From positions 434,001 through 498,000 of the forward strand of contig NZ_PCPZ01000001.1 in the NCBI RefSeq assembly GCF_002979865.1: 64,000 nucleotides of DNA, in the 5' to 3' direction. A program made the translations under genes and the position numbers. How positions within the stretch are numbered: position 1 is the first letter of the stretch; each line of letters starts with the position of its first letter. Below, one piece after another: positions 55,191 to 64,000 of this stretch. The notes under the pieces were generated by a model. It saw only the letters and a program-made list of their open reading frames with translations, was not told where the DNA came from and did not search any database. Source of the DNA: Arthrobacter sp. MYb214 (GTDB lineage: Bacteria > Actinomycetota > Actinomycetes > Actinomycetales > Micrococcaceae).

Positions 55191-56153
55191 TCAGATCAGG
55201 TCGCCGGAGAGGAGCATGTAGAGGCTGGCCATGCGCACGGCCACGCCATTGGTGACCTGGTCGAGCACGGTGGAGCGCGGCGAATCCGCGGCAGCCGAGG
55301 AGATTTCCAGGCCGCGGTTCATCGGGCCCGGGTGCATGATCAGGGTTTCGGCGCCCGAGGCGTCCAATTGCGCCAGGCGCGCATCGTCCAGTCCCCAGTA
55401 GCGCGAGTATTCGCGGGGGTTCGGGAAGTAGGCGGCGTTCATCCGCTCGCCCTGCACGCGCAGCATCATCAGCGCGTCAACGCCCGAGGCGATCACTGCG
55501 TCCAGGTCGTAGCTGATGGCGCAGGGCCAGGAGCCGGCGCCGAAAGGCAGCAGGGTCGGAGGGGCCACCATCGTCACTTCGGCACCGAGGGTGTTCAGCA
55601 GCCACAGGTTGGAGCGGGCCACGCGCGAATGCAGGATATCCCCGACGATCGCGACCTTCAGTCCGTCCAGGCCGCGGCCTGCCGGGCTGGTGCCATCGCG
55701 CAATGCCACCTGGCGGCGCAGGGTGAATGCGTCCAGCAGCGCCTGGGTGGGATGCTCGTGCGTGCCGTCGCCTGCATTGACGATGGGCAGGCCAATCCAG
55801 TCCGTGGCCGCTAGCCGGGCCGGGGCGCCGGAATCCGGGTGGCGGATGACCACTGCGTCGGCGCCAATGGCCAACAGGGTCTGGGCGGTATCCTTCAGGG
55901 ACTCGCCCTTGGAAACGCTCGAGCCCTTGGCCGAGAAATTGATGACGTCCGCGCTCAATCGCTTGGCGGCGGCCTCGAAGGAAATCCGGGTGCGGGTGGA
56001 GTCCTCGAAGAAGAGGTTCACCACGGTGCGACCGCGCAGGGCCGGAAGCTTCTTGATGGCACGGGTCGAGGACTCGCGCATCTCTTCGGCAATATCAAGG
56101 ATGGCGATGGCTTCTTCGCGGGTCAGGTCCGCGGTGGATAGCAGGTGTTTCAC
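55191..56153 (-). CDS. pyrB: Aspartate carbamoyltransferase catalytic subunit
   Basis: It joins aspartate and carbamoyl phosphate. The 320-residue protein has the carbamoyl-phosphate loop [13 protein letters not shown] (Ser52 to Arg56), [14 protein letters not shown], the [12 protein letters not shown] segment, and HPGPMNRG. No regulatory chain (pyrI) is present, as usual in this group. The start overlaps pyrR by 4 bp. Confidence 0.97.
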   Translation of the reverse strand: MKHLLSTADLTREEAIAILDIAEEMRESSTRAIKKLPALRGRTVVNLFFEDSTRTRISFEAAAKRLSADVINFSAKGSSVSKGESLKDTAQTLLAIGADAVVIRHPDSGAPARLAATDWIGLPIVNAGDGTHEHPTQALLDAFTLRRQVALRDGTSPAGRGLDGLKVAIVGDILHSRVARSNLWLLNTLGAEVTMVAPPTLLPFGAGSWPCAISYDLDAVIASGVDALMMLRVQGERMNAAYFPNPREYSRYWGLDDARLAQLDASGAETLIMHPGPMNRGLEISSAAADSPRSTVLDQVTNGVAVRMASLYMLLSGDLI

Positions 56154-56719
56154 GCGGCGCCCTCGATCACGACTTCGTTTTTCCCATCGATTTCCGCCAG
56201 GTGCACGCGCACCTTTTCGCTTTTCGCTGTCGGCAGGTTCTTGCCCACATGATCGGCGCGGATCGGCAGTTCCCGATGCCCGCGGTCAACCAGGACGGCC
56301 AGCCGCACGATGCGGGGGCGGCCCCAGTCTGCCAGGGCATCCAGGGCGGCGCGGATGGTGCGTCCGGAGTACAGGACGTCGTCAACCAGGACCACGACCT
56401 TGCCTTCGATGCCGCCTGCTGGCAGGCGCGTCGGCGACGGGGTGCGGGTAGTGGAGTGGCGCAGATCATCACGGTACATGGTGATGTCGAGCTGGCCTAC
56501 CAGGGATGCCGGGTCCAGGTTGCCCGGGGCGGTAGCCGCGATTCGCGCTGCCAGCCGCTGTGCCAGCGGGAAACCCCGGCTGGGAATGCCCAGGAGCACC
56601 AGGTCGTCGGTGCCCTTATTGGCCTCGATGATCTCGAAGGCTACGCGAGTGAGTACACGTTCGATGTCGTCGCCGGTTAATACCGTGCGGGCAGCATCTG
56701 GCACTGAATTTTCATTCAT
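56150..56719 (-). CDS. pyrR: PyrR bifunctional regulator / uracil phosphoribosyltransferase
   Basis: PyrR senses UMP and binds pyr mRNA. The 189-residue protein has the PRPP loop [12 protein letters not shown] (residues 110-121), [14 protein letters not shown] and [15 protein letters not shown] use the ATG at 56719 because GGGAGAGG lies 8 nt before it; a GTG three codons earlier is too close to that site. It heads pyrR-B-C-(PH)-carA-carB-F. Confidence 0.96.
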   Translation of the reverse strand: MNENSVPDAARTVLTGDDIERVLTRVAFEIIEANKGTDDLVLLGIPSRGFPLAQRLAARIAATAPGNLDPASLVGQLDITMYRDDLRHSTTRTPSPTRLPAGGIEGKVVVLVDDVLYSGRTIRAALDALADWGRPRIVRLAVLVDRGHRELPIRADHVGKNLPTAKSEKVRVHLAEIDGKNEVVIEGAA

Positions 56720-56730
56720 GCTGTGCACCT

Positions 56731-56758
56731 CTCCCTTCTCCGCCTCACGGGACGGGAT
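56731..56758 (-). promoter_or_regulatory. PyrR RNA-binding site over the pyrR Shine-Dalgarno
   Basis: On the minus strand the leader reads TCCCGTGAGGCGGAGAAGGGA, then GAGG. TCCC and GGGA can pair around a loop holding GUGAGGC, which resembles the PyrR-binding consensus (UCCNGNGAGGCU...GGGA type). The 3' arm is part of the ribosome site, so PyrR bound with UMP would block translation, as described for mycobacteria. Confidence 0.65.
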
Positions 56759-56829
56759 TTAAAGGAATATTGCTAACTCAAATTATCACGAGCGGGAGCT
56801 GATTCCCTAGCGGAAACCTATGCATGACA

Positions 56830-57349
56830 CTGAATAGGGCATGGGATCGGTCACAGCGATCGGCCGGCGGCTTCGTGCGTCCGGCAGAACCACGCAGATC
56901 CCTGCGCTTGGCCTTGGCCCCGCGCGCAGATGTGTTGCGATCGACACACCCGCGAAGTGGCGTGGGCCCGGGATTCCTCGTGCATGATCGGCCCGCACGC
57001 CCGGGCAAGGCATTCGCGCAGCAGATCTGCAGGCCCGCTATGCCGCGCGTACTGCTCGTGCAGGATTTGCGCCGCTCCGTCGAACTCGGATCCCGGCGGA
57101 CCCGAGTTCCAGCCCGCCGGATCAGCCCGGGAGATCCAGGTACGCCAGACCCGCTCCCTTCACCCGGATGGTGCGGCAGGACAAGCAGTCCGAGCGTGGA
57201 TGGCAGGACCGAGCGCCTGGACAGCAGCAAAGCATCCAGCCCCCGGCATTCGAGCCCGTGGCCAGCAGGTCGCCGTGCAGGTAGCCCGCTCCGCCTGCTT
57301 CGCCGTGATCCTGCCCGGGGCCGAGCCGCGACAGGCAACGGCTTAACGC
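56830..57349 (-). pseudogene. Possible decayed or frameshifted coding sequence between nusB and pyrR
   Basis: No intact gene is seen in this stretch. On the minus strand one frame is open from the nusB stop to 57122 and includes a short ATG piece at 57235-57122, MLCCCPGARSCHPRSDCL and onward, very Cys-rich. A second frame, shifted, is open for 102 codons from 57159 to 56851 (including AAQILHEQYARHSGPADLL) with GC-rich third positions but no start codon before codon 55 or so. The two look like one gene broken by a frameshift near 57125-57160. No family was recognised. Confidence 0.35.
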
Positions 57350-57396
57350 AAAAAAGCCCGGGCCGGAACCCCATGAAAGGGGTTCCGGCCCGGGCT
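57350..57396 (-). terminator. Terminator after nusB
   Basis: Perfect 18-bp arms at 57355-57372 and 57379-57396 enclose ATGAAA; on the minus strand six T follow. It lies 20 bp past the nusB stop. Confidence 0.95.
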
Positions 57397-57415
57397 CGGA
57401 ATGATGAGGATCGAA

Positions 57416-57826
57416 TTAGTCGACCAGGGTGTCCTTGACGCTCTGGATGCGACCCAAAACGCCATTGACGAACTCCGGCGATTCATCGGTGGACAATTCC
57501 CGGACGTTCACCACGGCTTCAGCCACGGCTACTGCATCGGGAACGTCATCGTTGTAAAGCAGCTCCCACACGCCGATGCGCAGTGCGCTGCGGTCAACCG
57601 CTGGCATGCGCTCGATGGTCCAGTCCTTGACGTAGCTCTCGAGAACTTCGTCAATGCGGTCCAGGTGTGCGGTAACGCCTTCGATGATCGTCAGCGAGTA
57701 CTCGTTGAGTACGATATCCGAGTTTTCCCGTCGTGCGATGGCTACGGCCAGCGGATTGACATCGCGGGCTTCGGCTTCGAACAGGAACTCAAGAGCTCGG
57801 CGACGGGCTTTGGCGCGGGCTCTCAC
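57416..57826 (-). CDS. nusB: Transcription antitermination factor NusB
   Basis: NusB with NusE binds boxA RNA in rRNA antitermination. The 136-residue all-helical protein has the family's RRALEFLFEAEARD start, DRIDEVLESYVKDWTIERMPAVDRSALRIGVWELLY in conserved pieces, and AVAEAVVNVRELSTDESPEFVNGVLG. It starts at a GTG that overlaps the efp stop by 1 bp. Confidence 0.96.
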   Translation of the reverse strand: MRARAKARRRALEFLFEAEARDVNPLAVAIARRENSDIVLNEYSLTIIEGVTAHLDRIDEVLESYVKDWTIERMPAVDRSALRIGVWELLYNDDVPDAVAVAEAVVNVRELSTDESPEFVNGVLGRIQSVKDTLVD

Positions 57827-58386
57827 TAGTTGACACGACCCAGGTAGTCGCCGGTGCGGGTGTCGACCTTGACCTTGGTGTTCTGCTCAACGAACAGCGG
57901 AACCTGGATTTCCTTGCCGGTTTCCAGGGTTGCCGGCTTGGTGCCAGCCGACGAGCGGTCGCCCTGCAGGCCTGGCTCGGTGTAGGTGATTTCCAGGATG
58001 ACCGAAGCTGGCAGTTCCAGGTACAGCGGGCTGCCATCGTACATGGCGATGGTCAGTTCCTGGTTCTCCAGCAGGAAGCCTGCTGCATCGCCAACGGTGG
58101 TGCCGGACACGGTGATCTGGTCGTAATCTTCCAGGTTCATGAAGACGTAGTCTTCACCATCCTGGTAGAGGTACTGGTAGTCGCGGCGGTCAACGGTGGC
58201 CAGCTCGATCTTGGTGCCAGCGTTGTAGGTCTTGTCCAAGACCTTCCCGGACATGACGTTGCGCATCTTGGTGCGAACGAATGCGCCGCCCTTGCCTGGC
58301 TTGACGTGCTGGAAGTCAATGATGGTCCAAAGCTGGCCATCGATCTTGATGACCTGTCCATTCTTGATGTCAGTTGTATCCGCCAC
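57826..58386 (-). CDS. efp: Elongation factor P
   Basis: EF-P relieves ribosome stalling at polyproline. The 186-residue protein has three beta-barrel domains, with the KOW-like N-domain carrying [12 protein letters not shown] (Lys32 at the tip of the loop) and the C-terminal GDYLGR end. Modification enzymes (EpmA/B, EarP, YmfI) are not seen nearby. It is followed directly by nusB, and a 110-bp gap to the upstream gene suggests its own promoter. Confidence 0.97.
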   Translation of the reverse strand: MADTTDIKNGQVIKIDGQLWTIIDFQHVKPGKGGAFVRTKMRNVMSGKVLDKTYNAGTKIELATVDRRDYQYLYQDGEDYVFMNLEDYDQITVSGTTVGDAAGFLLENQELTIAMYDGSPLYLELPASVILEITYTEPGLQGDRSSAGTKPATLETGKEIQVPLFVEQNTKVKVDTRTGDYLGRVN

Positions 58387-58496
58387 GGTTCCTCAATCCT
58401 CTATTTTCGCCAGCTAGCGCCGGCATTATCAAAAATCCATCTCCAAGTTTACCCTACGCACCATGCGGTACAAAGGGTTTCACACGGTGGCGCGCA

Positions 58497-59027
58497 TTAC
58501 TGCGCGGCGCGCTCCTCGGCAATTTGCATGCAGGTGCTTGCGGCGTTGACCAGGTACGCGTCGTCGTCCAGCGCGATGCGCAGATCCAGGGCCTTGCGGA
58601 AACGGGTTGCCGCCGCCTTGAAATCGCCCTTCGCGAAGAAGGACAGGCCAGCGTGGTGGTGGATCAGCGGCTCGTATGCGGTGCCGGCGAATTCCTCGGC
58701 CAGCTTGCGCAGTCGGTTGATCGCGCGATCGAAGTCGCCCTGCATGCGGGTCAGCTCGGTGTCCAGCACGCGCAGGTGGGCGTTGGTTGGATCCACGAAA
58801 CGCGATTCAGCGATCAGCTCGCCGGCTTTCACCAGCTCGCCACGCGCCAGCAGCACCATGACCTGGTCGGTAGGGGAACCGACCAGCAGCTGCTGCTCGG
58901 CCGCGGCCTCGTCGGCGATGTAGGGCTTCAGCGTTTGGGGGTCGATCAGCACGCCCTCTACGGCGGTGCCGACACCTTCGCGGTTTACCGATGCGACGTC
59001 AATGGCGTATGCGGTGTAGTCGACCAT
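58497..59027 (-). CDS. TPR-like hypothetical protein
   Basis: This 176-residue soluble protein is largely helical. The C-terminal half (about 85-165) has repeat-like segments: GDFDRAINRLRKLAEEF and GDFKAAATRFRKALDL fit tetratricopeptide repeats. The N-terminal part begins MVDYTAYAIDVASVNREGVG and has no known motif. It starts 4 bp after aroB and is a constant neighbour of aroB and efp in related genomes as far as I recall. Function is unknown. Confidence 0.82.
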   Translation of the reverse strand: MVDYTAYAIDVASVNREGVGTAVEGVLIDPQTLKPYIADEAAAEQQLLVGSPTDQVMVLLARGELVKAGELIAESRFVDPTNAHLRVLDTELTRMQGDFDRAINRLRKLAEEFAGTAYEPLIHHHAGLSFFAKGDFKAAATRFRKALDLRIALDDDAYLVNAASTCMQIAEERAAQ

Positions 59028-59031
59028 GTAG

Positions 59032-60123
59032 TTACTCCCCGATTTCCTGGTAGGCGGCGAAGAGCAGCGAGTTATCGGGGACTTCGTAGATGCGCGGCTT
59101 GCCGATTTCTTCCAGCACGACGAAGCGCAGCTGGCTGCCGCGGGCCTTCTTGTCGCGCTTCATGCCATCGAGCAGTGCAGCCCAGCGGTCATTGCGGTAG
59201 GTGGTCGGCAGGCCAAGGGACTTGAGGATCGCGACGTGGCGATCGGCCACCGCGTCGGAGGTGTACCCTACCGAGCGGCCCAATTCGGCGGCGAAGGCCA
59301 GCCCGATGGACACGGCGGCACCATGGCGCATCTGGTAGCGTTCGGACAGCTCGATGGCGTGGGCCAGGGTGTGGCCGTAGTTCAGGAATTCGCGGTCGCC
59401 GGCTTCCTTCAGGTCGCGGGAAACCACGTCGACCTTCACGGCGATGGTGCGCTCGACCAGTTCGCGCAAGCGGTCGCTGGCCGGATCGATGGCATCGGCC
59501 GGATCTTCTTCGATCAGTTCCAGGATGCGCTCGTCGGCGATGAATCCGCACTTGACGATCTCGGCCATGCCGGTCACCAGCTCGTTCTTCGGCAAAGTGG
59601 CCAGCGCGTCCAGATCGGCGAGCACGCCTGCTGGCGGATGGAATGCGCCAACCAGGTTCTTGCCTTCGGCGGTGTTGATCCCGGTCTTGCCGCCCACGGC
59701 AGCGTCGACCATGGCCAGCAGCGAGGTAGGGATATGGATGACCTTCACGCCGCGTAGCCAGGTGGCTGCGACGAAACCTGCGACGTCGGTGACGGCGCCG
59801 CCGCCCACGGAGATCACGGCATCGGAACGGGTGAAATCGTTCTTGCCCAGCACTTCCCAGCAGAAGGAGGCGACTTGGATGTGCTTGCCCTCTTCGGCGT
59901 CCGGAATCTCTGCGGTCAATGCTTCCAGGCCGGACTTCGCCAGCTCGTCGCGCACGACGTCGCCGGTGGCGCGCAGGGCCCGCGGGTGGATGACCAGGAC
60001 CTTCTTGACCGCGGGGCCAAGCAGTTCGGGCAAGTGGCCCAGCAGGCCGTTGCCGACCATGACAGGGTATGACTCCCCTGGGGTGCTTCCGGTGACCTTC
60101 AGAGTGGTCGGTGCGATAGGCAT
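59032..60123 (-). CDS. aroB: 3-dehydroquinate synthase
   Basis: It converts DAHP to dehydroquinate, step 2 of the shikimate pathway, using NAD and zinc. The 363-residue protein has SVGGGAVTDVAGFVAA (NAD site, from about residue 105), MVDAAVGGKTGIN (about 138-150), and FLNYGHTLAHAIE for metal binding. The ATG at 60123 fits the family start; the upstream extension is rejected. Confidence 0.97.
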   Translation of the reverse strand: MPIAPTTLKVTGSTPGESYPVMVGNGLLGHLPELLGPAVKKVLVIHPRALRATGDVVRDELAKSGLEALTAEIPDAEEGKHIQVASFCWEVLGKNDFTRSDAVISVGGGAVTDVAGFVAATWLRGVKVIHIPTSLLAMVDAAVGGKTGINTAEGKNLVGAFHPPAGVLADLDALATLPKNELVTGMAEIVKCGFIADERILELIEEDPADAIDPASDRLRELVERTIAVKVDVVSRDLKEAGDREFLNYGHTLAHAIELSERYQMRHGAAVSIGLAFAAELGRSVGYTSDAVADRHVAILKSLGLPTTYRNDRWAALLDGMKRDKKARGSQLRFVVLEEIGKPRIYEVPDNSLLFAAYQEIGE

Positions 60124-60202
60124 CAGTCTAGTTCCTCCTGATGGTGGTGATTTTTCCAGCGTACGCGTGCGTTCGGCCAGAAGTTGCATCTCGTGAGGCT
60201 AA

Positions 60203-60691
60203 TCACAGCGCTTCCAGCTGCGGCAAAAGCTCGTCGATAATTTGCGGAACGGACTTTCCATCCACCAGAACGTGCACGTCAGCGAGCATTTCGTAGATGG
60301 GGCGGCGTTTTTCGTAAACGGAGATCCAGCTGTTGAGGGCTTGGTCACCAGCCAGCAGCGGGCGGTGCCCGTCGCCCTTGATGCGCTCGGCGGCGGCCTG
60401 TTCACCCAGCTCCAGGTAGATCACCGTCCCGCGCGAAAGCAGCTGCTGGTTCTCTTCGCGCAGCACTGCGCCTCCCCCGGTGGCGACCACGCCGGTGCGC
60501 AGCCGGCACAGCGCCTGGACTTCCAAGTCGCGGAAATGCGCCTCGCCGTGCTCGGCGAAGATCTGCGCGATGGTTCCGTGGTGGGCGACGATGGCCGCGT
60601 CCGAATCCGCAAAGCTCGTAGAAAGGGCCGTGGCCAGTGACTTGCCCACGGTGGACTTGCCACTGGCCATCGGACCAATGAGGTAGATCAT
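60203..60691 (-). CDS. aroK: Shikimate kinase
   Basis: It phosphorylates shikimate at the 3-hydroxyl. The 162-residue protein begins MIYLIGPMASGKSTVG (P-loop at 6-14), then DSDAAI (Asp for magnesium and shikimate), FRDLEVQAL and ATGGGAV. The Arg-rich lid is EQAAAERIKGDGHRPLL. It starts 13 bp after aroC. A longer open frame overlaps aroC and is not used. Confidence 0.95.
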   Translation of the reverse strand: MIYLIGPMASGKSTVGKSLATALSTSFADSDAAIVAHHGTIAQIFAEHGEAHFRDLEVQALCRLRTGVVATGGGAVLREENQQLLSRGTVIYLELGEQAAAERIKGDGHRPLLAGDQALNSWISVYEKRRPIYEMLADVHVLVDGKSVPQIIDELLPQLEAL

Positions 60692-60704
60692 TGAAGCGCG
60701 CTTC

Positions 60705-61904
60705 CTAGACGCCGGTCGAACCCAGGTTGCCCGGGATGTTCGCCAGGTAGGACTCGATATTGCGCTTGGTTTCGGCCACCGAGTCGCCGCCGAACTTCTC
60801 CAGCAGGGACTGGGCGAGCACCAGGGCGACCATTGCTTCTGCCACGACGCCGGCTGCCGGCACCGCACAGACATCCGAACGCTGGTGGTGCGCGGTGGTG
60901 TCCTCGCCGGTGGCGGTGTCCACGGTGCGAAGGGCGCGGGGCACGGTGGCGATCGGCTTCATGCCGGCGCGCACGCGCAGCACCTCGCCGATGCTCATGC
61001 CGCCCTCGATGCCGCCGGCGCGGTTCGAGTCGCGCTTGATGCTGCCGTCTTCGGCGTGCACGATCTCGTCGTGGGCGGCCGAGCCGCGGCGGGCGGCCGT
61101 GGCGAAGCCGTCGCCGACCTCCACGCCCTTGATTGCCTGGATGCCCATCAGGGCCGCGGCCAGGCGCGCGTCCAGGCGACGGTCCCAGTGCACGTAGGAG
61201 CCGATGCCCGGAGGCAGGTTGTAGGCCAGGACCTCGACGACGCCGCCCAGGGTCTCCCCTGCCTTGTGCGCGTCATCGACTTCGGCGACCATCGCCTCGC
61301 TGGTTTCCTGGTGGAAGCAGCGCAGCGGGTCGTTATCCAGCGCCGCAACGTCGGTGGCCGTGGGAAGCGGCGCATCGGCTGGGGCAGCCACGGAGCCGAC
61401 GGCGGTGGTGTGCGAAACGAGCTGGATGCCCAAGTCGTTCAGGAAACGGGAAGCCACGGTGCCCAAGGCGACACGGGCCGCGGTCTCGCGGGCGCTGGCG
61501 CGCTCCAGGATCGGGCGGGCGTCCTCGAAGCCGTACTTCTGCATGCCGGTGAAATCGGCGTGCCCCGGACGCGGCCGGGTCAGTGGCGCATTGCGCGCCA
61601 TCGAGGCCAGTTCATCCAGGTCCACCGGATCCGCGTTCATCACGCGTTCCCACTTGGGCCATTCGGTGTTGCCGATTTCAATGGCTACCGGGCCGCCCTG
61701 GGTCTTGCCATGGCGGACACCGCCAAGGAAGGTGACCTGGTCCTTTTCAAACTTCATGCGCGCGCCGCGGCCATAGCCGAGGCGTCGGCGCGCCAGTGCC
61801 TCTCGCACTGCTTCGCTATCCACCGATACTCCGGCGGGTAGTCCTTCGAGAATTCCAACAAGTGCCGGGCCATGCGATTCGCCCGCGGTCAACCAACGCA
61901 ACAT
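60705..61904 (-). CDS. aroC: Chorismate synthase
   Basis: It forms chorismate from EPSP with reduced FMN. The 399-residue protein has the signatures [19 protein letters not shown] near the N-terminus, [28 protein letters not shown] and [15 protein letters not shown]. It follows aroE by 29 bp. With aroK and aroB it makes up most of a shikimate operon; aroA, aroG and aroQ/D are not here. Confidence 0.97.
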   Translation of the reverse strand: MLRWLTAGESHGPALVGILEGLPAGVSVDSEAVREALARRRLGYGRGARMKFEKDQVTFLGGVRHGKTQGGPVAIEIGNTEWPKWERVMNADPVDLDELASMARNAPLTRPRPGHADFTGMQKYGFEDARPILERASARETAARVALGTVASRFLNDLGIQLVSHTTAVGSVAAPADAPLPTATDVAALDNDPLRCFHQETSEAMVAEVDDAHKAGETLGGVVEVLAYNLPPGIGSYVHWDRRLDARLAAALMGIQAIKGVEVGDGFATAARRGSAAHDEIVHAEDGSIKRDSNRAGGIEGGMSIGEVLRVRAGMKPIATVPRALRTVDTATGEDTTAHHQRSDVCAVPAAGVVAEAMVALVLAQSLLEKFGGDSVAETKRNIESYLANIPGNLGSTGV

Positions 61905-61933
61905 GTCATCTATTTTGCCATGGCACGAACTGA

Positions 61934-62773
61934 TTACTGGTGTCGGGCCAGACCCAAAGAGTCATACATCGCATTTGTGACGTCCATGCGACGCGATTCC
62001 TCCCATGCACCGGCGCTGAAGAGCCGCACTTGTTCCACCGCCTGGTGCACCAGCATATGCAGCCCGCTGATCACGGTTCCCTGCCAGGCCTGGGCCAAGG
62101 CCGAAGGCCACGGATCGTAGGCGACATCCAGCAGGATTCCGGTGCCTGCGCCGATCGCCGGCACCCAGTCATCGGCCGCGTGCGGCGGCAGGGTGGAGAA
62201 GACCAGCGGAATCTCGTTGAGCGTGGCGGCCAGCTCCTGGCCGATGCCCGAAATCTCGTGGACGGACGTTTCCATCCCGAGCTCGCGGGCCAATTCGACA
62301 GCGCGGGTGGCACGGGAGGCTGCGCGCACCACCAGCGTCAGCTGCCGGGCGCCGACTTCTGCGGCGGCCTCGATGGCGGCCAGCGCGGTGTTGCCCGAAC
62401 CCAGGACCATCGCTTGCGCGCTGCGGGCGAGCCCGAAATCCGCCAGGGCCTGGACCAGGCCGTCGATGTCGGTGTTTTCCCCGTAGAGGGTGCCGTCTTC
62501 GCGGACCACCACGGTGTTCAGCGCACCAAGGCGTTGCACGCGGGCGGACAGATCATCCATCTGCGGCACGAACGCATCCTTCAGCGGCATGGTGACCGAG
62601 CAGCCCGCCCAGTTTCCTGCGCGCAGCTCGGCCGCGTGCCCGGCAGCATCCCCCGGTTCCAGATCGATCGCGCTGTAGCTGATCGGCACGCCGAGCAGCT
62701 GGTAGGCGGCGCGGTGCAGCACCGGCGACTTGGAGTGGCTGATGGGGTGGCCGAGAACGGCTGCCTGCTTCAT
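61934..62773 (-). CDS. aroE: Shikimate dehydrogenase
   Basis: It reduces dehydroshikimate to shikimate with NADPH. The 279-residue protein starts [17 protein letters not shown] (substrate site), has [10 protein letters not shown] with the catalytic Lys, [16 protein letters not shown], and the cofactor loop [19 protein letters not shown]. The ATG at 62773 gives the conserved start; a GTG at 62785 is possible. It lies 73 bp after mltG. Confidence 0.95.
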   Translation of the reverse strand: MKQAAVLGHPISHSKSPVLHRAAYQLLGVPISYSAIDLEPGDAAGHAAELRAGNWAGCSVTMPLKDAFVPQMDDLSARVQRLGALNTVVVREDGTLYGENTDIDGLVQALADFGLARSAQAMVLGSGNTALAAIEAAAEVGARQLTLVVRAASRATRAVELARELGMETSVHEISGIGQELAATLNEIPLVFSTLPPHAADDWVPAIGAGTGILLDVAYDPWPSALAQAWQGTVISGLHMLVHQAVEQVRLFSAGAWEESRRMDVTNAMYDSLGLARHQ

Positions 62774-62846
62774 GGCTTCATGGACTTTCTGCTTGTGGCT
62801 GCCCGCACAGCGGCAACAGCGCGACTGGCAAGCACGGGAATCCGCG

Positions 62847-64000
62847 CTAGCAGACTCCTGGATTCTGGTTGCACCAGGCGCGGAATTCCGCCTGGTTCTG
62901 CCGGTGCTCAGCGTAGGTCGAGGCGAACTTGGTTTCACCGGTTTCGATGTTGACCGTCACCCAGTAGTAGTAGCCGTTGCTTTCCGGATGGGCAGCAGCC
63001 TCAATCGCAGAATTCGCCGGCGAGCCCAAGGGGGTTGGCGGCAGGCCAGTGTGCACATAAGTGTTGTACTTGTTCGACGCGTCCTGCTTCTCCTGGGCGC
63101 TGAACTGCAGCGAGTAGCGGTCCAGCCCGTAGATCACCGAGGAGTCGACCTGCAGCAGCCCGTGGGTTTCGCGGTTGCCCGGGTCCAGGCGGTTCTCGAT
63201 CGCGCCGGCGACCGTGGCGTAGTCCGGGGTGCGTGCCTCGGCCTGCAGGATCGAGGCGACCTTCAGGGTGCGGTAGCCCTCTTCGAGGTCGGTGATGCCG
63301 GCCTGCTCCAGGGAAGCCTTGGTGGCCTTGACCAGTTCGCCCAGGACTTCTTCGGCGTCGGCGTTCAGCGGGAAGCGGTACTCCCCCGGGTGCAGCCAGC
63401 CTTCGAGGCTCGGCACCGAGGCAGGCAGGCCGAATTGCTGCGGCTTCTTGGCCAGCTCCTGCAGATCCTTTTCCGCCAGGCCCGAGCCCTTGGCAATCTC
63501 CTTGATCGCCGCGTCCAGGCGCATATTGGCCTTCAGCCCGATGTAGAAGACCTTGTCAGGACGCTGGTTCACGAGGATATCTGCCGCGTCGGCCGCTGGC
63601 ATCTGCTTCTTGAGCAGGTAGGTGCCGGGGTGGATCAGCTTGCTCTGCGCTTCGGAGTCCGCGACGGCGTCGGTGAACAGGCCGTCGCTGGAGACGACAT
63701 CGAGCTCCTCGAGCTTGCGCGAAATGATCTTCAAGCCCCAGCCATCTTCCACGGTGAATTCCACCGCGGCGCCGCCTGGGCCTGGATAGTCGTCCGGGTT
63801 GAACTGCTTGAGCACGGACTTGACGAAGTAGACCGAGCCGGTGACCACCAGTGCGAAGATCAGCACGGTGGCCAGCATGACCAGGTTGCGCTTGCGCTTG
63901 GTGCGCTTGCGCCGCTGGGCCTTGCCGGCGGCGGCCTGGGCAACTTGGTCATCGTGGGGATCGCCGCTGAGCACCGCGGCCTGCTGCGCGGCTTCGGGCT
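62847..64000 (-). CDS. mltG: Endolytic murein transglycosylase MltG, 5' end cut by window edge
   Basis: MltG cleaves nascent peptidoglycan strands and sets glycan length. The visible part has a Lys/Arg-rich cytoplasmic tail, one membrane helix (NLVMLATVLIFALVVTGSVYF, just after RTKRKR), and the YceG domain with ASILQAEAR containing the probable catalytic Glu, VAGAIENRLD and VDSSVIYGLDRYSLQF. The C-terminus has a Cys after NPGV. The reading frame stays open past the GTG at 63974 to the window edge (PEAAQQAAV), so the true start is probably outside. Confidence 0.93.
   Translation of the reverse strand, partial: PEAAQQAAVLSGDPHDDQVAQAAAGKAQRRKRTKRKRNLVMLATVLIFALVVTGSVYFVKSVLKQFNPDDYPGPGGAAVEFTVEDGWGLKIISRKLEELDVVSSDGLFTDAVADSEAQSKLIHPGTYLLKKQMPAADAADILVNQRPDKVFYIGLKANMRLDAAIKEIAKGSGLAEKDLQELAKKPQQFGLPASVPSLEGWLHPGEYRFPLNADAEEVLGELVKATKASLEQAGITDLEEGYRTLKVASILQAEARTPDYATVAGAIENRLDPGNRETHGLLQVDSSVIYGLDRYSLQFSAQEKQDASNKYNTYVHTGLPPTPLGSPANSAIEAAAHPESNGYYYWVTVNIETGETKFASTYAEHRQNQAEFRAWCNQNPGVC

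Noticed and set aside
56778-57374. A 198-codon minus-strand open frame between nusB and pyrR taken as a gene
   Set aside because: Its ATG lies inside the nusB terminator, composition is Arg/Ser/Pro rich, and the other two frames look more coding-like. I report the region as a possible broken gene instead.

Overview
The window looks like chromosomal core DNA from a high-GC actinobacterium of the Micrococcaceae (Arthrobacter or Glutamicibacter type; this genus-level call is inference). The support is actinobacterial-type MihF, a PriA without visible helicase motifs, DUF3097, DUF3043 and DUF4870 proteins, frequent GTG starts, and housekeeping gene order typical of that family. I see no rRNA, tRNA, CRISPR array, prophage, insertion sequence or defence island. 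The left edge cuts ctaD and the right edge cuts mltG, both on the minus strand.

Layout from left to right. 1-4.6 kb: cytochrome c oxidase subunits I and II, ErpA-type Fe-S carrier, M20 dipeptidase. 4.6-10 kb: DUF3043 membrane protein, pyrD, an alpha/beta hydrolase, recO-uppS and a serine acetyltransferase. 10-12.1 kb: leuA preceded by a leucine-codon leader peptide. 12.3-16.1 kb: phoH-ybeY-corC-like-era, an overlapping chain. 16.4-17.3 kb: a GerMN lipoprotein. 17.6-20.7 kb: hrcA-dnaJ-rsmE with a CIRCE operator. 20.7-26.4 kb: DUF3097, DUF4870, lepA-hemW, a PemK/MazF-like protein and rpsT. 26.5-33.9 kb: leuS-degV-comEA-comEC-holA. 34.2-36.1 kb: a DUF222/HNH protein, the one gene here with an accessory flavour. 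36.2-41.3 kb: glycerol uptake and oxidation (glpF, glpK, glpD) with a divergent SorC-type regulator. 41.3-48 kb: alpha/beta hydrolase, then mihF-gmk-rpoZ, coaBC, metK-priA. 48-56.8 kb: the pyrimidine operon pyrR-pyrB-pyrC-PH-like-carA-carB-pyrF. 57.4-64 kb: mltG-aroE-aroC-aroK-aroB-TPR-like and efp-nusB.

The most interesting layer is regulatory. Two separate leucine genes carry short leaders with the same promoter geometry: leuA has a GTG-started 18-residue peptide with five consecutive Leu codons, and leuS has an 8-residue ATG-started peptide with one CTA Leu codon followed by a hairpin and U-rich tract. In both, the -10 hexamer ends 7 nt before the start codon, as expected for leaderless transcripts whose leader peptide starts at the 5' end. 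Together they suggest coupled, translation-sensed control of leucine synthesis and leucyl-tRNA charging. Other visible controls are a PyrR-like RNA site over the pyrR Shine-Dalgarno, a one-mismatch CIRCE at hrcA, and a perfect palindrome in the glp regulator intergenic region. The window also contains very long perfect hairpins at gene ends, and a 600-bp stretch between nusB and pyrR that looks like a broken, cysteine-rich coding sequence.
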